Program-made: the position numbers and the translations under genes
The notes under the pieces: model-generated
The model's input: the letters and a program-made list of their open reading frames with translations, nothing else
The model's database searches: none
What the model was told of the DNA's origin: nothing
In this document: one piece after another, positions 30,627-50,348 of the stretch
Layout: each line of letters starts with the position of its first letter
How positions within the stretch are numbered: position 1 is the stretch's first letter
Source of the DNA: Oidiodendron maius Zn
Lineage: Eukaryota; Ascomycota; Leotiomycetes; Myxotrichaceae
Direction: 5' to 3'
DNA length: 64,000 nucleotides
NCBI GenBank assembly: GCA_000827325.1
Contig: KN832873.1
Location: 2,618,245 to 2,682,244, forward strand

Positions 30627-31260
30627 AAAGATTTGCTTTTTGGAGTATGGTTTTGACTGCGGTTTAGGATTTGGGCATGGCATCCATATCACACATCATG
30701 ACATGAGAAGGGGGGTTTGTTCCGGAGTCAGGATAGGAATGGGGATATTGGGAACTTGTGATAAACAAGGAGCTTGGGTAACAAAATCATTCACAATTTA
30801 GCAGCAAGTGAAAGCGAAAACAAATGGAAAAAGCATAGCTAGTTGGAGATACCCATCTGATGTATTTATACAAAACTTTTATCTGCATAGCACTGCATTA
30901 ATCCGTAATTAGGATATGAAATATTCAACTCTCATCTTTTGTCATCTCAGAACATATGTGCACATACAAGCGCAGAATCTTTTCGCATCAAGGATATCTA
31001 CTCCTGCTAAATGAGGGAGAGGGAAGAATTAAGTTTTCGCGAAGAGTTCGTGTGATCGGCAGGGCCTTTGTTTTGGAAGGACAATGTTGAACAATTTTGG
31101 GGGCAGGGGGAAATATATATATGAGATTTTTGCTCCACCCCAACAAATGATATCTTACGAGAGGGTATCTAACTGGCGTTATACGACCATCTATCTACAA
31201 TTCCTGTACAGTGATGTCGAGCACCATATAGTCGGTAAAGATATCAGACTAATCTCGGTG
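30627..31260. other. intergenic region between convergent arrestin and RAD5 genes
   Basis: 0.63 kb between two stop codons, AT-rich, with no supported gene. It presumably holds both 3' UTRs. Confidence 0.5.
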
Positions 31261-34200
31261 TTAACTGAGCAATTCTTTAATATCTTCAATCCTCTGTAAC
31301 TTCTTCTCCTCATCACTCATCATGCCAAGTGAGCTCGCGCTTTACTCATGTCAGCATTTTTCTCCAATCAAAGATGAAGATGTATACTCACATGAACTTC
31401 TTTCGATCCTGCACCTTTAGCATCCTCTGCTCAACGCTCTCTTTAACAACGAACCTGTATACCTTCACCTCATCGCTCTGTCCCATGCGGTGTACGCGGT
31501 CAATAGCTTGCGCTTCCACGGCAAAGCTCCACCACGGATCCATCATATATACTCTCTTAGCCATAGTCAAGTTCAAGCCGACGCCGCCAGCTCTTAAGCT
31601 CAGCAAAAGCACCGCACCCTTCTTGCTTGAAGCAAATTCAGATAGGACAGCGGCGCGGGCTTTTTGGGACATGGACCCGTCCAGCCGAAGAAACGGTATG
31701 GCAGAGCGGGTAAGCGTGGGCTCGATAAGGGAGAGAAAGGACGTGAACTGGCTGAATACGACGGACTTCATGCCGGGGTAATCTTTTCTCTGTGCCTTTA
31801 GATGGCTCAGTAGAGCGCCGATCTTGGCGGAGGAGTTGGAACCAAGTCTTTGCAAGCTGATTTTAGGCTTTCCATCCAGACTATCAGGGTGTCCGTCATC
31901 CTTGACAACTTCAAATATATCTCTTGTGTTGATTCCCTCTCTGCAGTTGAAGCATCGCGGAGCCTCCCCTTTGTCGGTTTGGTGCTTTATATAATCAAGG
32001 AGACATTTCTTACAAGCCGAGTGCCAGCATCCTGTAACGGTCTGCTCAATCATTGGCTCCTCCGAGCAGATGGGACACTCGTTCTCAGCTTCATCGCGTA
32101 TTTGCTGAAGAGCATGAGCGCCAAAGATGTTAGAATCGGCCGAATCATCTGTCTCTGCAGTGAAACGTTCGATTAGGGACTGTAAATCCATATCATCTGC
32201 TAGTCCGGTTGCCGCGTCAGCTAATTCAGCGGCCTCTTCTTCATCTGCAACAAGATTTTGATTCCGGGTCAAGATTGGATGACAACAGGATTGCCGGAGT
32301 CGGAGAATTTGGGCAAAAATGCTGGTATAAGCTTTTAATACTGTTCCTGCCTCCACATTCGCTGCAAAAGCACGCTTTGCGCGGGTAAATATATAATCAT
32401 ACACCTCCCGTTCGGGTTTCGAAAGTTCGATATCAACGATGTTAACGGTCTTCGGTGGCAGAGGCACTAATGCCTCCCCCGTGGGTGTTTTCATGTCCTT
32501 GGTCCTACGTAAGACAAGAGGCTCCAGAACTGTCTGGACCACATCCAGAGCTCGCATAAAATCTTTAGACTCAAAGGGGACAGTAATAAAGGTTTTCCAG
32601 AATGAGAAGTTATTCCACGGCTCGACTTTCAAGAAGCGCACCAGGCTGAAGAGGTCTTCTAATCGATTAACGATTGGAGTTCCTGTCAAGGCCCACCGAT
32701 GCTCTGCTTCGATCTCGTAGCATGCCTTAGAGCTCTTGGCCATCCTGTTCTTGATGTAATGGGCTTCGTCCAAAATAACTCGGAAGAAGTTCAGAGAGAA
32801 TATCCCTGATCCTCTATCCCCATTTCTAGCAGCAACTTGGTTGAATTCTGAAAGGATGACACCGTAGCTGGTTATTACAATATTAGGCGCTGCAGCAGCA
32901 TTGGCCTCGCAACAGAGAGATTGAAGATCACCAGTCTTGTCACTCCCATAATACACTATACTTTTCAATGTTCCATCTTTCGAGGCATTCTCTGCCTCAC
33001 TCTGCCATTGAGCGAGAAGAGACATTGGTGCCACGACCAAAGTTGTGCATGGGGCCCGTTCAATTGGATTCAGGCGTGTGGGTAGTCTGGGGAGATGATT
33101 CACCGATGTTGGCGTGGATCCTGTTGCCCCTTGGAATTTAATCGCAGTTTGTGATCGATGGGAATGTATTAGACTCATCATCTCGATCGTCTTGCCAAGC
33201 CCCATTTCATCTGCGAGGATGCCGCCTAGGCAATGCTGTTCCTGGACAGGGAAACTTAGAGACAGCTCACCTGAATATGGGTTGACGTAGAATTTTTCCT
33301 GCCCAGCAATGACAGGTAACTCTTTGTCTTCCATATCCTTGAGGGGCCAGGCATATTCTTCCCAGAGAGGATGCATTGAGGTCTCTCGAGCTTTGTTCTT
33401 TTCATCCTTTTCCTTAGCCATCATCCAGTACAAGGCCTGCTTCTGGTAGTGTCGCAGATCCATAGCAAATGTATCTGCAGGCTCAGCCGCCGGTGCGTCG
33501 AAATCCATGGACTGCGCCTTCCGATAAAGAGTATCTAACTGGTCCTTCTCGAGCTCTTTTCCATCTTCGGCCTCGTCAGATGAAGGAGATGCTTCTGAGT
33601 TATCGCCAGATACTCCCTTCTTCGCTTCCTGCTTCTCATATTGTTCTGCCACTTCAGCAGCTTGAAGCAGTCCTTCACGCTTATGCTTTGTGGTGGTCGC
33701 TGAAGTTTTGCATGGTAACAAATTTACTTCCTCAAATAATTTTACAAGACCTACTTGTCGAAGTCGTAGCTCCTTTTCTTCTGATGTCTCCTTCTCTTCA
33801 AATATGCCAGTTGTCCTATTGTCTGACAACTGAAAGCTAGCGTTTTCGAACGCAGTTCTTAGTAATGAACAGCGTAGCTGCAGAAATATAGTGTCATTGG
33901 TCCTGATCTTTTCCGGAGCATATACACAAGTTGCTTCGAACCGGCAGACTCTCTGGTCGATTAAGGTTGAAACCCAATTGGCGCAGTCTCGAGGTAGCCT
34001 GCCGATTTCCTCCCCTCTCGAACTCGTAAAACGCACAATAACATCAACACGCTTTGATATAGCACTATTTGGCTTAGGTATATTTTGTGCAACTGCAGTC
34101 TTTCCTCCGAGTTTTCCGACAGAAGTCTTTGTGTGCTGTGTCTTCTGACGTTCAATCCGAACAACCTCTCCATGCTTAATCAAACCAGCGCCACTCCTTG

Positions 34201-34762
34201 TTGCCCAGCCGCCGACTCCAAATGCCCCGATATATCTGTAATCTGGCATCGCATCTCGCAAGGAGATATTGGCACTCTTTGGTTTCGATTCAGGACGATT
34301 AGATCTCTCTCCCTCTGTAGCTGATTTGGTAACGGCGTTGATGGTTAACGATCTCTGGGAAGGCTGATTTCGAGAAGACCCAGATGTTGCTGCAGTACTT
34401 TTCCAAGTGCCATCCAGATACATGTTCACTGCTCTCTCGATATTATTTCCAGATGCTTCGCGGAGTCGTTTGAAAATATCGGGTGGTATTTTATCACCAA
34501 TAAAGCTTTCAAGAGTCTCTAGATCAAAGCCCAAAAGATTCGCTTCTTCGTGACGCCCTTCACTTCGCCCATCCTCAGCATGTTGTGCCTCTGCGCCATC
34601 AGCATGATTGATCTCTTGATCCCCAACTTCTTCACCAGAGAACGCGTCGATTTCGTCGGGTAGAGAGGCCTCATGGCTGAGAGAACTGTCGAGAACGTCT
34701 GGCTCCTCCTCAAAGAATCTCCTCTTCTTGGCCGGGGGCCCCTCTGCCTCTATATAACTCAT
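31261..34762 (-). CDS. RAD5: DNA repair helicase / E3 ubiquitin ligase Rad5
   Basis: Two exons, 34762-31392 and 31339-31261, 1149 residues, close to yeast Rad5. An N-terminal UBA-like helical segment lies at ~82-120. A HIRAN domain follows at ~175-290 (YRYIGAFGVGGWATRSG to IFLQLRCSLL). The SNF2 ATPase has Walker A DEMGLGKT (~520) and DEAH (~665). A C3HC4 RING (CPICSEEP, CWHSACKKC, CFNC) lies at ~890-940, and motif VI is QAIDRVHRMGQ. The protein polyubiquitinates PCNA and regresses stalled forks in error-free damage tolerance. The 52 bp intron near the 3' end is confirmed by the conserved end KFIASSLGMMSDEEKKLQRIEDIKELLS. An in-frame upstream ATG at 34900 would add 46 basic residues. Confidence 0.95.
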
Positions 34763-34948
34763 GTTGGTTGAATGGAGCAGGACTCTCGCATATTTAATGC
34801 TCTTGGGAAGGGTCGAGGCAAAACGCGAAGTCACTGGAATACGCGCCTGGCAAAGCCATTTACGCGAGATCCAAAATTTGTCATTATTTGCAGAAGCCAA
34901 AGAACTACAGGCTTTCGTATATCGCCATTTAATGTAATATTACACCCA
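34763..34948. promoter_or_regulatory. compact divergent promoter of RAD5 and NDUFAF6
   Basis: 186 bp between chosen starts. Both coding frames remain open into this stretch on opposite strands, so transcription starts must lie within or beyond it. No TATA-like or repair-response element was recognised with confidence. Confidence 0.5.
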
Positions 34949-36165
34949 ATGTATTCTGTGCGTGGGAGGGCACGGCTATATAGATATGCCAATTCGTTCC
35001 ATAATTCGAAGTACGCATATGCTACGACATCTTACAGCACGCCTGCCCTGCATGCTTCCAGAATAACGGAAGCCGACATCAATGCAGCAAGAGCATACTG
35101 TGCCAGTCTGCTACAGTAGGTGGATAATTGCTGTATTTGTAGCTCATATTCTCACATGGTCCTAGAAAATTCGATTCCCCATCATACATTCTTCAGACTT
35201 TCATCCCAACTTCAGCCAGAGATGCGTACCTCTCGATTCGAGCGCTCAACATCGAGCTCGCTCGCATACCAGACCTCGTCTCAAATCCTACAGTCGGTGC
35301 CTTGCGGATGCAGTTTTGGCGGGATAATATAACCCGCACATTCGCGAATTCTCCTCCCAAAGAACCTGTGGCAATTCTCCTCCACTATGCGCTCAATGTA
35401 CTCGAGTCGCGGCATCCAGGCATTAGCAAAAGCGTTATGAAAGGATGGTTCATGAAGGTCATAAATGCTAGAGAGCAATATATGGATAACCGGCCATACC
35501 CAAACCTAGCCTCATTGGAGACTTATGCAGAAAATACTTATTCAACATTAATGTACTTAACACTTGCGGCACTGCCCCTCCATTCTATGGCAGCGGATCA
35601 TATGGCTAGCCACATCGGAAAGGCTACAGGAATCGCTGCTGTCCTGAGAGGCCTACCACTAATTGCCTTCCCGCTACCGCCGAATAATCATAGCAATAAT
35701 GCCGCTTTTGCTGGTGCGTTAGGTGGAAGTGCTGGAGGCCGCCATGGAGCCGTGACTTTACCTTTGGAAATCATGGCGGAAACCGGGCTTAAAGAGGAAG
35801 ATGTTTTCCGGCAAGGTGCTGATGCCCCTGGTCTGAGAGACGCGGTATTTAAAGTGGCGACAAGAGCCAATGATCATATGATTACTGCAAGACAGATGTG
35901 GAGAAATCTTCGGCAGGGTAATGACGCTGGACATCAATTTGAACATGAAGGGGAAGAAGGGCACCAGTATGCCGACCAAGTTGAACATACTCAGAAATAT
36001 GATATAGAAAGAGGATTTGGTGTTCTTATGCCTGCAGTTTCAACCGGACTCTGGCTGGAAAGGCTGGAAGAGCAGGATTTTGATGTGTTCAGGCCGGAGC
36101 TACGAGCCCGGGAGTGGAAGCTCCCTTGGAAAGCATACTGGAGCTACTCTAGGAAGAAGATATGA
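34949..36165 (+). CDS. squalene/phytoene synthase-family complex I assembly factor (NDUFAF6-like)
   Basis: Two exons, 34949-35115 and 35166-36165, 388 residues, with a 50 bp phase-2 intron. The N-terminus is Arg/Tyr/Ser-rich without acid (MYSVRGRARLYRYANS), fitting mitochondrial import. The phytoene-synthase-like fold shows AYLSIRALNIELARIPDLV, LRMQFWRDNI, a YAENTYSTLMYLTL helix and IGKATGIAAVLRGLPL. The catalytic aspartate-rich motifs of true prenyl synthases are not apparent, which is the pattern of NDUFAF6. That factor is needed for early assembly of the complex I matrix arm. An upstream in-frame extension reaches 34772, inside the shared promoter, and was not used. Confidence 0.85.
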
Positions 36166-36376
36166 ACTACATTCTCTCCATACGCAACAAAAATATTTCA
36201 CAATGGGTATCGCCATGTAGCCCGTCTTGGTTCATTCGAGAGTATGTCTTTTCGTGTGAGAAGGCTATAATCTTGTTGTCACCTTGCACCCTCATCGGCT
36301 ATCAGCCAACCTCACATTCGCGAACTAAAGTTAAGGTATATTCAAAACGGTGCTCGGTAGCATTTCTTGTATTACT
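36166..36376. other. spacer downstream of NDUFAF6
   Basis: Short AT-rich 3' flank. No gene is seen. Confidence 0.4.
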
Positions 36377-36685
36377 TCAATTCCTCCACCCAATTCCGAT
36401 TCTCTCAGAACCAGGTCCATAACTCGCATCTCTGGTTCCACACCTTCTTCCTCCCCAGGGGCTGTTATTCCTGCATTCCCAGCTACAAAATTCATTCACA
36501 TCTCTCCTCTGGATGTTCCATGGATTCGGGAGACACCCGGGTGGTATATCAAATGGCAGACCTAGTCTTGCCTGTTCGGCGGGGTCGTTAATCCTCTGCA
36601 GCTGTTCATAAATGAGGTTGCAGCTAGATCCAGCAAGCAGAACTCTGTGACCGCACAGGCGTTCTAGTAGCCAGTAGTTGCACAT
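36377..36685 (-). CDS. small cysteine-containing hypothetical protein
   Basis: I do not recognise a named family. A single open frame codes for 102 residues, with an A at position -3 of the start. It contains seven cysteines, opening MC-x8-CGH and later CNLIYEQLQRINDP, PPGC and FCSWEC. No signal peptide or membrane segment is present. The paired Cys/His spacing could form a small zinc-binding knuckle, and the composition is more protein-like than surrounding frames. Many moulds carry short proteins starting MC with a CGH box, so a real gene is plausible, but intron structure and expression are unproven. It lies convergent with NDUFAF6. Confidence 0.45.
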   Translation of the reverse strand: MCNYWLLERLCGHRVLLAGSSCNLIYEQLQRINDPAEQARLGLPFDIPPGCLPNPWNIQRRDVNEFCSWECRNNSPWGGRRCGTRDASYGPGSERIGIGWRN

Positions 36686-37460
36686 GATGATTGAGATACG
36701 TAAATTTCCTCCAGATTCATCAATGCTAATGTTTGTGGGAATGCCAAGCTGGAACTTACAGATATATAAATCCTATTTGTACATCTTCTAATATACGTGA
36801 GTGAAACCAAGTGAGACGTCTATGGGATACAAATTAATGTAAAACTGCTTCGAAACTGGATGGCCTTTTCGAATGAGTATTCCTGCGCTGTCTTGGTGCA
36901 GTACGGTTTTCTTCATTAAGATTCTCAAACACTTAGGCAATATCTTCACCAATACGATGTGCCTTGAGAATCTGAAGGCAAATAGAGAATTTTCATACAC
37001 CTGGAAACACTTCTGCCAATTCATAATTACACAGTGACTGATTGTGTTGTGTATGATGAATCACAGAATTATAGAACTTCAATTAATAGTGAAATGCTGG
37101 CATTTCTTCGAAATCCAAGTTCAGCAAACTATATGTCCAATCATAGCCACAAATAATAAACCATAGGCAATGAAGCTATATCCAGCGTTATAAAAAACGA
37201 TCCTGTTTGACTACTAGATGTGTAGGTCTCTCTGAGTCCGAATACCAATTGAATATAAGGGTTTGCGGACAAACGATACTGTGCAATTTAGCTGTGTCAC
37301 CTTCGGACCAGCGTTTGTCTCAAAGTTACCTTCTCTCCTTCATGTGAAATGGCTGGAAGCGAACTATAAGGTAGATAGGACGATTACTGTAATGCTATTA
37401 CTAAATGCACTGAAGAAGCCCAGCCTCGGGCTTATGAGCCGATGTAATGCACAATTTTAA
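36686..37460. other. AT-rich intergenic region before PHO8
   Basis: 0.77 kb with no supported gene. It is the 3' flank of the alkaline phosphatase and the upstream flank of the small hypothetical gene. Confidence 0.5.
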
Positions 37461-39315
37461 TCAAGAAGTGTTGTCCTGAGACTCTTCGTGGTATCGTAAT
37501 GCCGACTCTATGTCCTGTTCGCTCGGGATTCTACCAGTCCAACCAACTTCGCCATTATCTGCTGTTCTAAAGACCTTCGTCTCTCTCAATACTTCCGTGA
37601 TATCCTTGACGTTAACGTCCAGATAATTTCGGAGAAATTTACCTATGTCGGTATTTTCGTGGTTTCCGTGAAGATCGGAAGAGCCAGCTGTACCATATAT
37701 ATTTACATCCACGGCAGAGTGGCCATGGGTCGACCACCCAATTTGCGCCCGCCTGCTGATCATATCTGCAAAGTAATAGCTTGCCGATTGGGCGTTGTCG
37801 ATGATAAGCTGAACTTCGGCATCTGTGGAATCCCAGATTCCCAGGCCATTCTGGACCAGTTTGTTTTTGATATATTTCTTGAGCTCTTTCCCTTTCATTG
37901 GAGAGGAATTTATTTTATCCCTGAGGCGGCGAGCTAAATGCTCAGACGAGTATGACACATTTGCAAGCACGCTTGGATACCACAAATACTGAGGATAATC
38001 TATATGGAGTTCTAGATAATTGTCAGGTAAATCGTCCCGTGCAGAGATGCGCACTTACGTCTTGCCGTGACTAGACCTCCGGTTTCATGGTCTGCAAAAC
38101 CAGTTAGCACATCCATTCAGTTGAGTGCCATTAACAGTGGAGACAGTACAGACCTGAGGAAGCGACCAGAACGCCATCTATATCACTTTTTCTGAGAAAT
38201 TTGGCGACCCTTGCAAAAGCCTTGTCGTAGGCCAGAACCTCATGGACTTGGGCAGCTGGATCATTGCCGTGCCCAGCATGATCAATTAGACTGCCTTCAA
38301 CCATAAGAAAAAAGCCCTGGTCCGAATTTCGAGTTGCCTCCTCGAGGATATCGAGCGCCATCTTTGTCATTTCTTCTAATGAAGGGTAAGTATCTATTAC
38401 GTGGCGTCGGTCAATCTCGAAGGGGAAATCATAGCCAGCAAATAAGCCGAGTAATGGGAGATTATCAATCCCTTTACCAGGGTTGAGGGCATCAAAGTCA
38501 TGTCGATTATCGATGTAGTTCCATCCATATTTTTCTTTCGCCAGCTTGATAACATCCAAGTCGTCTGCCCTACAGCTTCCAATAGTTGTGTTGGCCAAGA
38601 AATGGCACCGGCCACCTCCAAGCATGAGATCCACGACCCTACCTAGTGGATGCTCTCCGATTTCTTGCTCTGCAATCAAGTCTTCCTCGGTTCGAATATT
38701 CACATGCGAAGCAAAACATGCAGGCGTTGCGTCAGTAAGGGAAGTTGTCACGACCAATCCTGTCATGTAACCTGCTCTCTTCGCTGCCTCAAGTACTGTG
38801 CCGCAGGGTGTATGGTCTGGCAAGACCGATATAGCGCCGTTATAGCTCTTTTTGCCACAAGAGAATGCCGTAGCACCAGCTGCAGAGTCCGTTACAAGAC
38901 TGCTATTTGATCTTGTTCGAGATGAGCCAATAAGATGGTGGTCTAAGACTAACACATCGTCGATGGGTAAGTCGTATTTGTATTGACGGAAGCTTCGAGT
39001 GAGTGATAAACTTGCAGGGCCCATGCCATCAGACACCATGAATATGAGATTTCGCTTTCCCGTTGGTTTTGTAGGCTGCCCAGGGTGAGATCGATGCTGT
39101 AAAATCGTGGCCAGGATAATGACAATAATTGTAGCTACTAAAGCCCAGGTGAACAACGCAGCTTCACGAAAGAACCCAGAAAGATTGCTTGAAGCATTCA
39201 GGCCCTTCTGTCGGTTGCCAAGAAGAGCATCGATCTCCTGAGCGGCATGCTCCTCCGATTGCACAGAAGCACGCCTATCAGGGCCGAATAGGGGCCGTTT
39301 GGAAGGTGGCATCAT
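37461..39315 (-). CDS. PHO8: vacuolar alkaline phosphatase
   Basis: Three exons, 39315-38154, 38091-38059 and 38011-37461, 581 residues; introns are 62 and 47 bp. Type II membrane protein: a short cytosolic tail, then a membrane helix at ~53-73 and the luminal enzyme. The metal site begins VSDGMGPAS, and the nucleophile is in TDSAAGATA (Ser144). GSLIDHAGHGNDP and the spliced DHETGG supply zinc and magnesium ligands. It hydrolyses phosphomonoesters in the vacuole. The tail carries ExxxLL (Glu27-Leu31-Leu32), the acidic dileucine type used by the AP-3 route to the vacuole. The 33-base middle exon is needed to restore DHETGGLVTAR. No CACGTG Pho4-type site was noticed upstream. Confidence 0.93.
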
Positions 39316-40082
39316 GTAGAGCCCCTTATCTTCTTGGTAGTGTTATCATCTGGCGGTGGGTTAGAACGGTTTATCTGCGGCGAAGGAGTCTAAGACACTG
39401 ATAGTGGGAGAGTCACGCTTGTCGCACGGTCAACAAAGGCGATTCGGTAAGGCTGACCAGCCTTGTCAACGGTCATGGGTTTGATTGGTCTGAAGACTCC
39501 ACGCGCGAACTCCGGTGGATTGTTCGTCTTGAAAATAATACAAGACTATTCACAGAGACGGAAGATAGCAGGTCGAATACCAGCACGCTATATATTCGAG
39601 TCGAGCTAAGATAACCTAATCAATGGGGTGGTATGAATCATTGATAAAACCATCTGAAGGGCGTGTTGTGTTATTTGAATAGTCTGGAACACAAAATATA
39701 CTGATAATGGGAATAATTCAACAGACGAATTACACATGTGACATCTATGAGCTGTACTTCTGAGGCAGAGCCTCCAGCAAACGGCATTTAACACCCGGAC
39801 CCGTCATAACATTGTAAATAGAACAAGCCACTACTCGAGCAATCAGCTACTTAAAGGAGGCACAGAAGGATGAAACAAAGATACGACAATCTTGTCTGGA
39901 TCTCGCGATTTGACTATGAAATAATCAATAGATCAAGCACCGCGATAAGTGGTCAATTCTCAAGATGAGGCATCGCATCATTGTATTTAACGAGGCTCCG
40001 AGGTAGTACAGCTAATTCCTGCTGCTCCATGCATTCCCACCAAGAATAAACCCTAACGCAACGCAACAAGCTCGATCCTCCC
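39316..40082. other. intergenic region between RPL34 and PHO8 (tandem, minus strand)
   Basis: 0.77 kb holding the PHO8 promoter and the RPL34 3' flank. No gene or repeat was found. Confidence 0.5.
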
Positions 40083-40733
40083 TTAACGCTTCTTTTGTTC
40101 AGACTCCTTGAGCACCTTCTTGACAATCTTCTGCTCCTCGATCAAGAAAGCCCGCACAATACGATCCCGGACGCAGTTAGCGCATCTTGAACCACCATAT
40201 GCACGCTGGACAGTCTTCTTTGGTCGGGAGATCTGGGAGTACTCGCGTGGTCGGAGGGCTGGGATCTATAGAGATATAATGGTTAGCAATTGCTTTGCCG
40301 CGACCCGTGTATAAAATATCAAAAGTTCAACATAGGGTAGCAATCGACCACCATCTAAATGAGCTTGATGCTCGTATGAATTGAAGGCACCACCGCAATT
40401 GTCGCAACCCATAAACTCTGTATATGCTCTATCCCGCCCGGCGCACCATTCCTACCACAACAATACTAAAGCCAACCGCATTCCCTTGGGGACTTCTAGA
40501 CATATTAGAATGACTTACCCCTGGGAGCTTAATTCCACAGTCGCCACATTTGGGTGCCGTTCCAGCTTTCTTGATGTGAAGGTATCGAAGTTCTCCGCCT
40601 GGAGTCTTGACAATGCGGACCTTGTTCGATCTGGTGTTGTATCTGAAATTATATCAGTCGAGTTCTGAGTATGAGAACAAGGCATATATTCTTACGGGTT
40701 GCGACGTCTATACGTCAGTCTGTTGGAACCCAT
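40083..40733 (-). CDS. RPL34: 60S ribosomal protein eL34
   Basis: Three exons, 40733-40696, 40642-40519 and 40265-40083, 114 residues. The spliced N-terminus reads [28 protein letters not shown]. The zinc-ribbon cysteines are KCGDCG and CANC, and the C-terminus [26 protein letters not shown] is nearly invariant in eukaryotes. The protein is a structural part of the large subunit. Intron 2 is 253 bp, long for this locus, as often seen in fungal ribosomal protein genes. A CAG acceptor at 40788-40790 and a pyrimidine tract ahead of the start suggest a further intron in the 5' leader. It is divergent from PRP8 across 337 bp. Confidence 0.95.
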
Positions 40734-41070
40734 CTTGGCGAGAATGTACTTCGTTGATGGATTGTGGTGGTTGTCGTGGTCGTAGATCTGAAATTTACAG
40801 GAATTGTATGATCTCGAAAAATGTGTGGGAGTGCTAGTGTGGGAGTGAAATTGATTCGCCGAATAAGCGACAACCATTTGGGTCAGTGGATTCATGCCTG
40901 ACAAGGCTGTAAGGAGAAAATAAGTGACGCTAAAATAGTATGAGCGAGCGCGACGGAGAGATTATTTTGATTCTATCCACACTACCTTGCAGCATTGCTT
41001 GGAACAACATCCGTCAGCGGCATCACTCGTGACCAGCAGCACGTTGGGCATTGAGTGAACCATCGCCGTA
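40734..41070. promoter_or_regulatory. divergent promoter of RPL34 and PRP8
   Basis: 337 bp between the start codons. The RPL34 side likely contains a leader intron. No specific site was assigned. Confidence 0.45.
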
Positions 41071-48286
<7,216 letters not shown>

Positions 48287-50348
48287 AAGCACTTGGTCTC
48301 GGCAGCGGAGGGTCGGGGGAGGAGAGCAGGATACATTGGGAGGACGGAGGGAGGCCAATGGAGAGACATTGGTGGCTGTGTTTGATGTAATAGGCGTCTC
48401 GTCGGATACTGGGGCGTTATGTAACAAGAAGCAAATATGTACATCGTAGCATCTAAAATTCTAGGGTTCGGCTTCCAACGTTCCGGTAGTTTGGAATGTC
48501 GCTGACGTCGGAATGCTCCTCGTAATGCCCACCGTGATGGCTCCTTGCGGTACGATCACCACCACCGCCATGGCCTTCGCTTTAACCACTCCCCGTACAG
48601 CCTCTTCACCAGCCCGCACAGTCACCAGGCCGCGTCGAGGGCGGTAAACTGGCCACCAGAAAGTTCGGACGGGATCTGCAAGCGGCTGGTCTCGCATGTC
48701 CCAAACTGAGCTGAGACGTCCCATTCCGGCAAGCAGAGAGCGACGGATTCGCTAAAGCCGTAGTCCAAACCCGCTCGACGACACTGCCTCCCCAAAATCA
48801 CCCCTTCAAACCCCTTTTCAACACCTTTGCAAATAGTCCTGACTGCTGCATTGCCTCGTCTTCATTTCCTGCCTTCAGCGCTGACGTCCTCGGTCCTTCG
48901 GAGGGGTGCGTGGCGGAAGCCCTGAACGCCGTCGTCATGCTCTTGAGGAGGCGTGTTCAGGAAATCAGGGGACCTCCTGACGCGGCCCGCGACACCATCA
49001 CCCAGCATGAATTCCAATGTCATAAGGGAGATGACGGCAGCATTAATGCGGACGAGGTCTCCTCTAGATCGGACAAAATCCTGCCATCGCATTGCACGAG
49101 GCGCCGACAAATCTCCGCCGCGGACCCGTCCTCCTGGGATACACGATGACGGAAGGTGCTGTACAGGTACTTTATTTTCAGCCCTCTCTTCGTATCTCTG
49201 CCTTTCTCCTGGCAAGGGCCGTGGAAGGCTAGGGCGCATGAGGCTCCTTGGGAGTACCTCCGTCATGCGATTTGTCGCTGGGAAGTCCTAGCGCTGGGCC
49301 GTCGTAAGGGGACGGAAGGCGCAGATACAGTTGTCGCGATGCCCAGTGCCTCTTACCAGCAGCCTTCCCGCCCTCTCTCTGCCCTTTTTGTGCATTGTTC
49401 AGGCATCTTCGTCTGAAGTTGTGTTGCCCAGTCATGCTCCTGGTCAGGCCCAGGTCAAGCCCGAGTAATATAGATCCATCCCTGCGCATTAACTCGGCTC
49501 TGCGTCAATGCTTGCTGTGCTCTCCTCCACCCCAACGCCATTTTCTCCTTACCGAGGCCGCCTTTGCCAGTGCTTTGAGGCTAGATGCTCGTGTTAGATA
49601 GTCGACCGTTGAGCCGGTTCTATTCTTTTTCTAGAAACAATGCGTGTGGATCCCTCGATTTGGATATCCACCCCCTTCCTTGCCAAATCTGACCGTCCTC
49701 GAGATCCCTGGTTGCCACGCTGCGTCTTTTGCCTGTCATACTAGAGTCACGGCACATCGCTGACCTGGGGGTTCCTTGTTTTCTATATTGAGATTTGCAA
49801 GACCTGGGCATAATCTCGATGCCAGAGCGACTGCGTACGCATCAGACATCCTTGATGCCCAACACAGCTATCGTCTCGCTCATGCCGAATCGCCTTACTG
49901 CTTTGATCAGTTGCCAAAACGCTTCCGGGTCTATTAATTTCTGCCCTACCCGCCTGGTGTCATGCCACCCAGGTGAAGAGATCGGACGGTACATATAATG
50001 CAAAGACCTGCCTCACTCTCCATCTTTGTATCATACCTCAGATCATTTGGCACCCATCGCGTTATAACGCATGACAGCGCCCCTCACGGCATGTTTACTC
50101 TTTTGTTTCAAGATTCATCCAACGTCGCCCATCCGCCAATGCTTCGGCTACTGATCGTCAACCTATATTGGAGCATATATAACCCAGCGGTCTTAACGCG
50201 CACAGTCGCCTTGCACTTGAAAACAACCCAGCCAGCATCAGCATCTCCCAGCCCTCTGGAACCATAACGCGGTCTAGCAGTGCTTCAACAAGTAGTCCCT
50301 TTGCCCCCGGCGATCTGCGAGAGCAGCTCGCTGTGGCGGAATCCATGC
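48287..50348. other. 2.1 kb intergenic region upstream of the Myb gene
   Basis: No supported protein gene, tRNA or repeat. Both flanking genes run on the plus strand, so it contains the PRP8 3' UTR and probably an unusually long promoter or leader for the Myb/SANT gene. Confidence 0.5.

Noticed and set aside
40266-40518. Short open stretch with C-x2-C and H-x2-H spacing in the long RPL34 intron, and a possible snoRNA host
   Set aside because: No convincing splice pair would add it to the protein, and no clear C and D boxes were seen. Probably chance.
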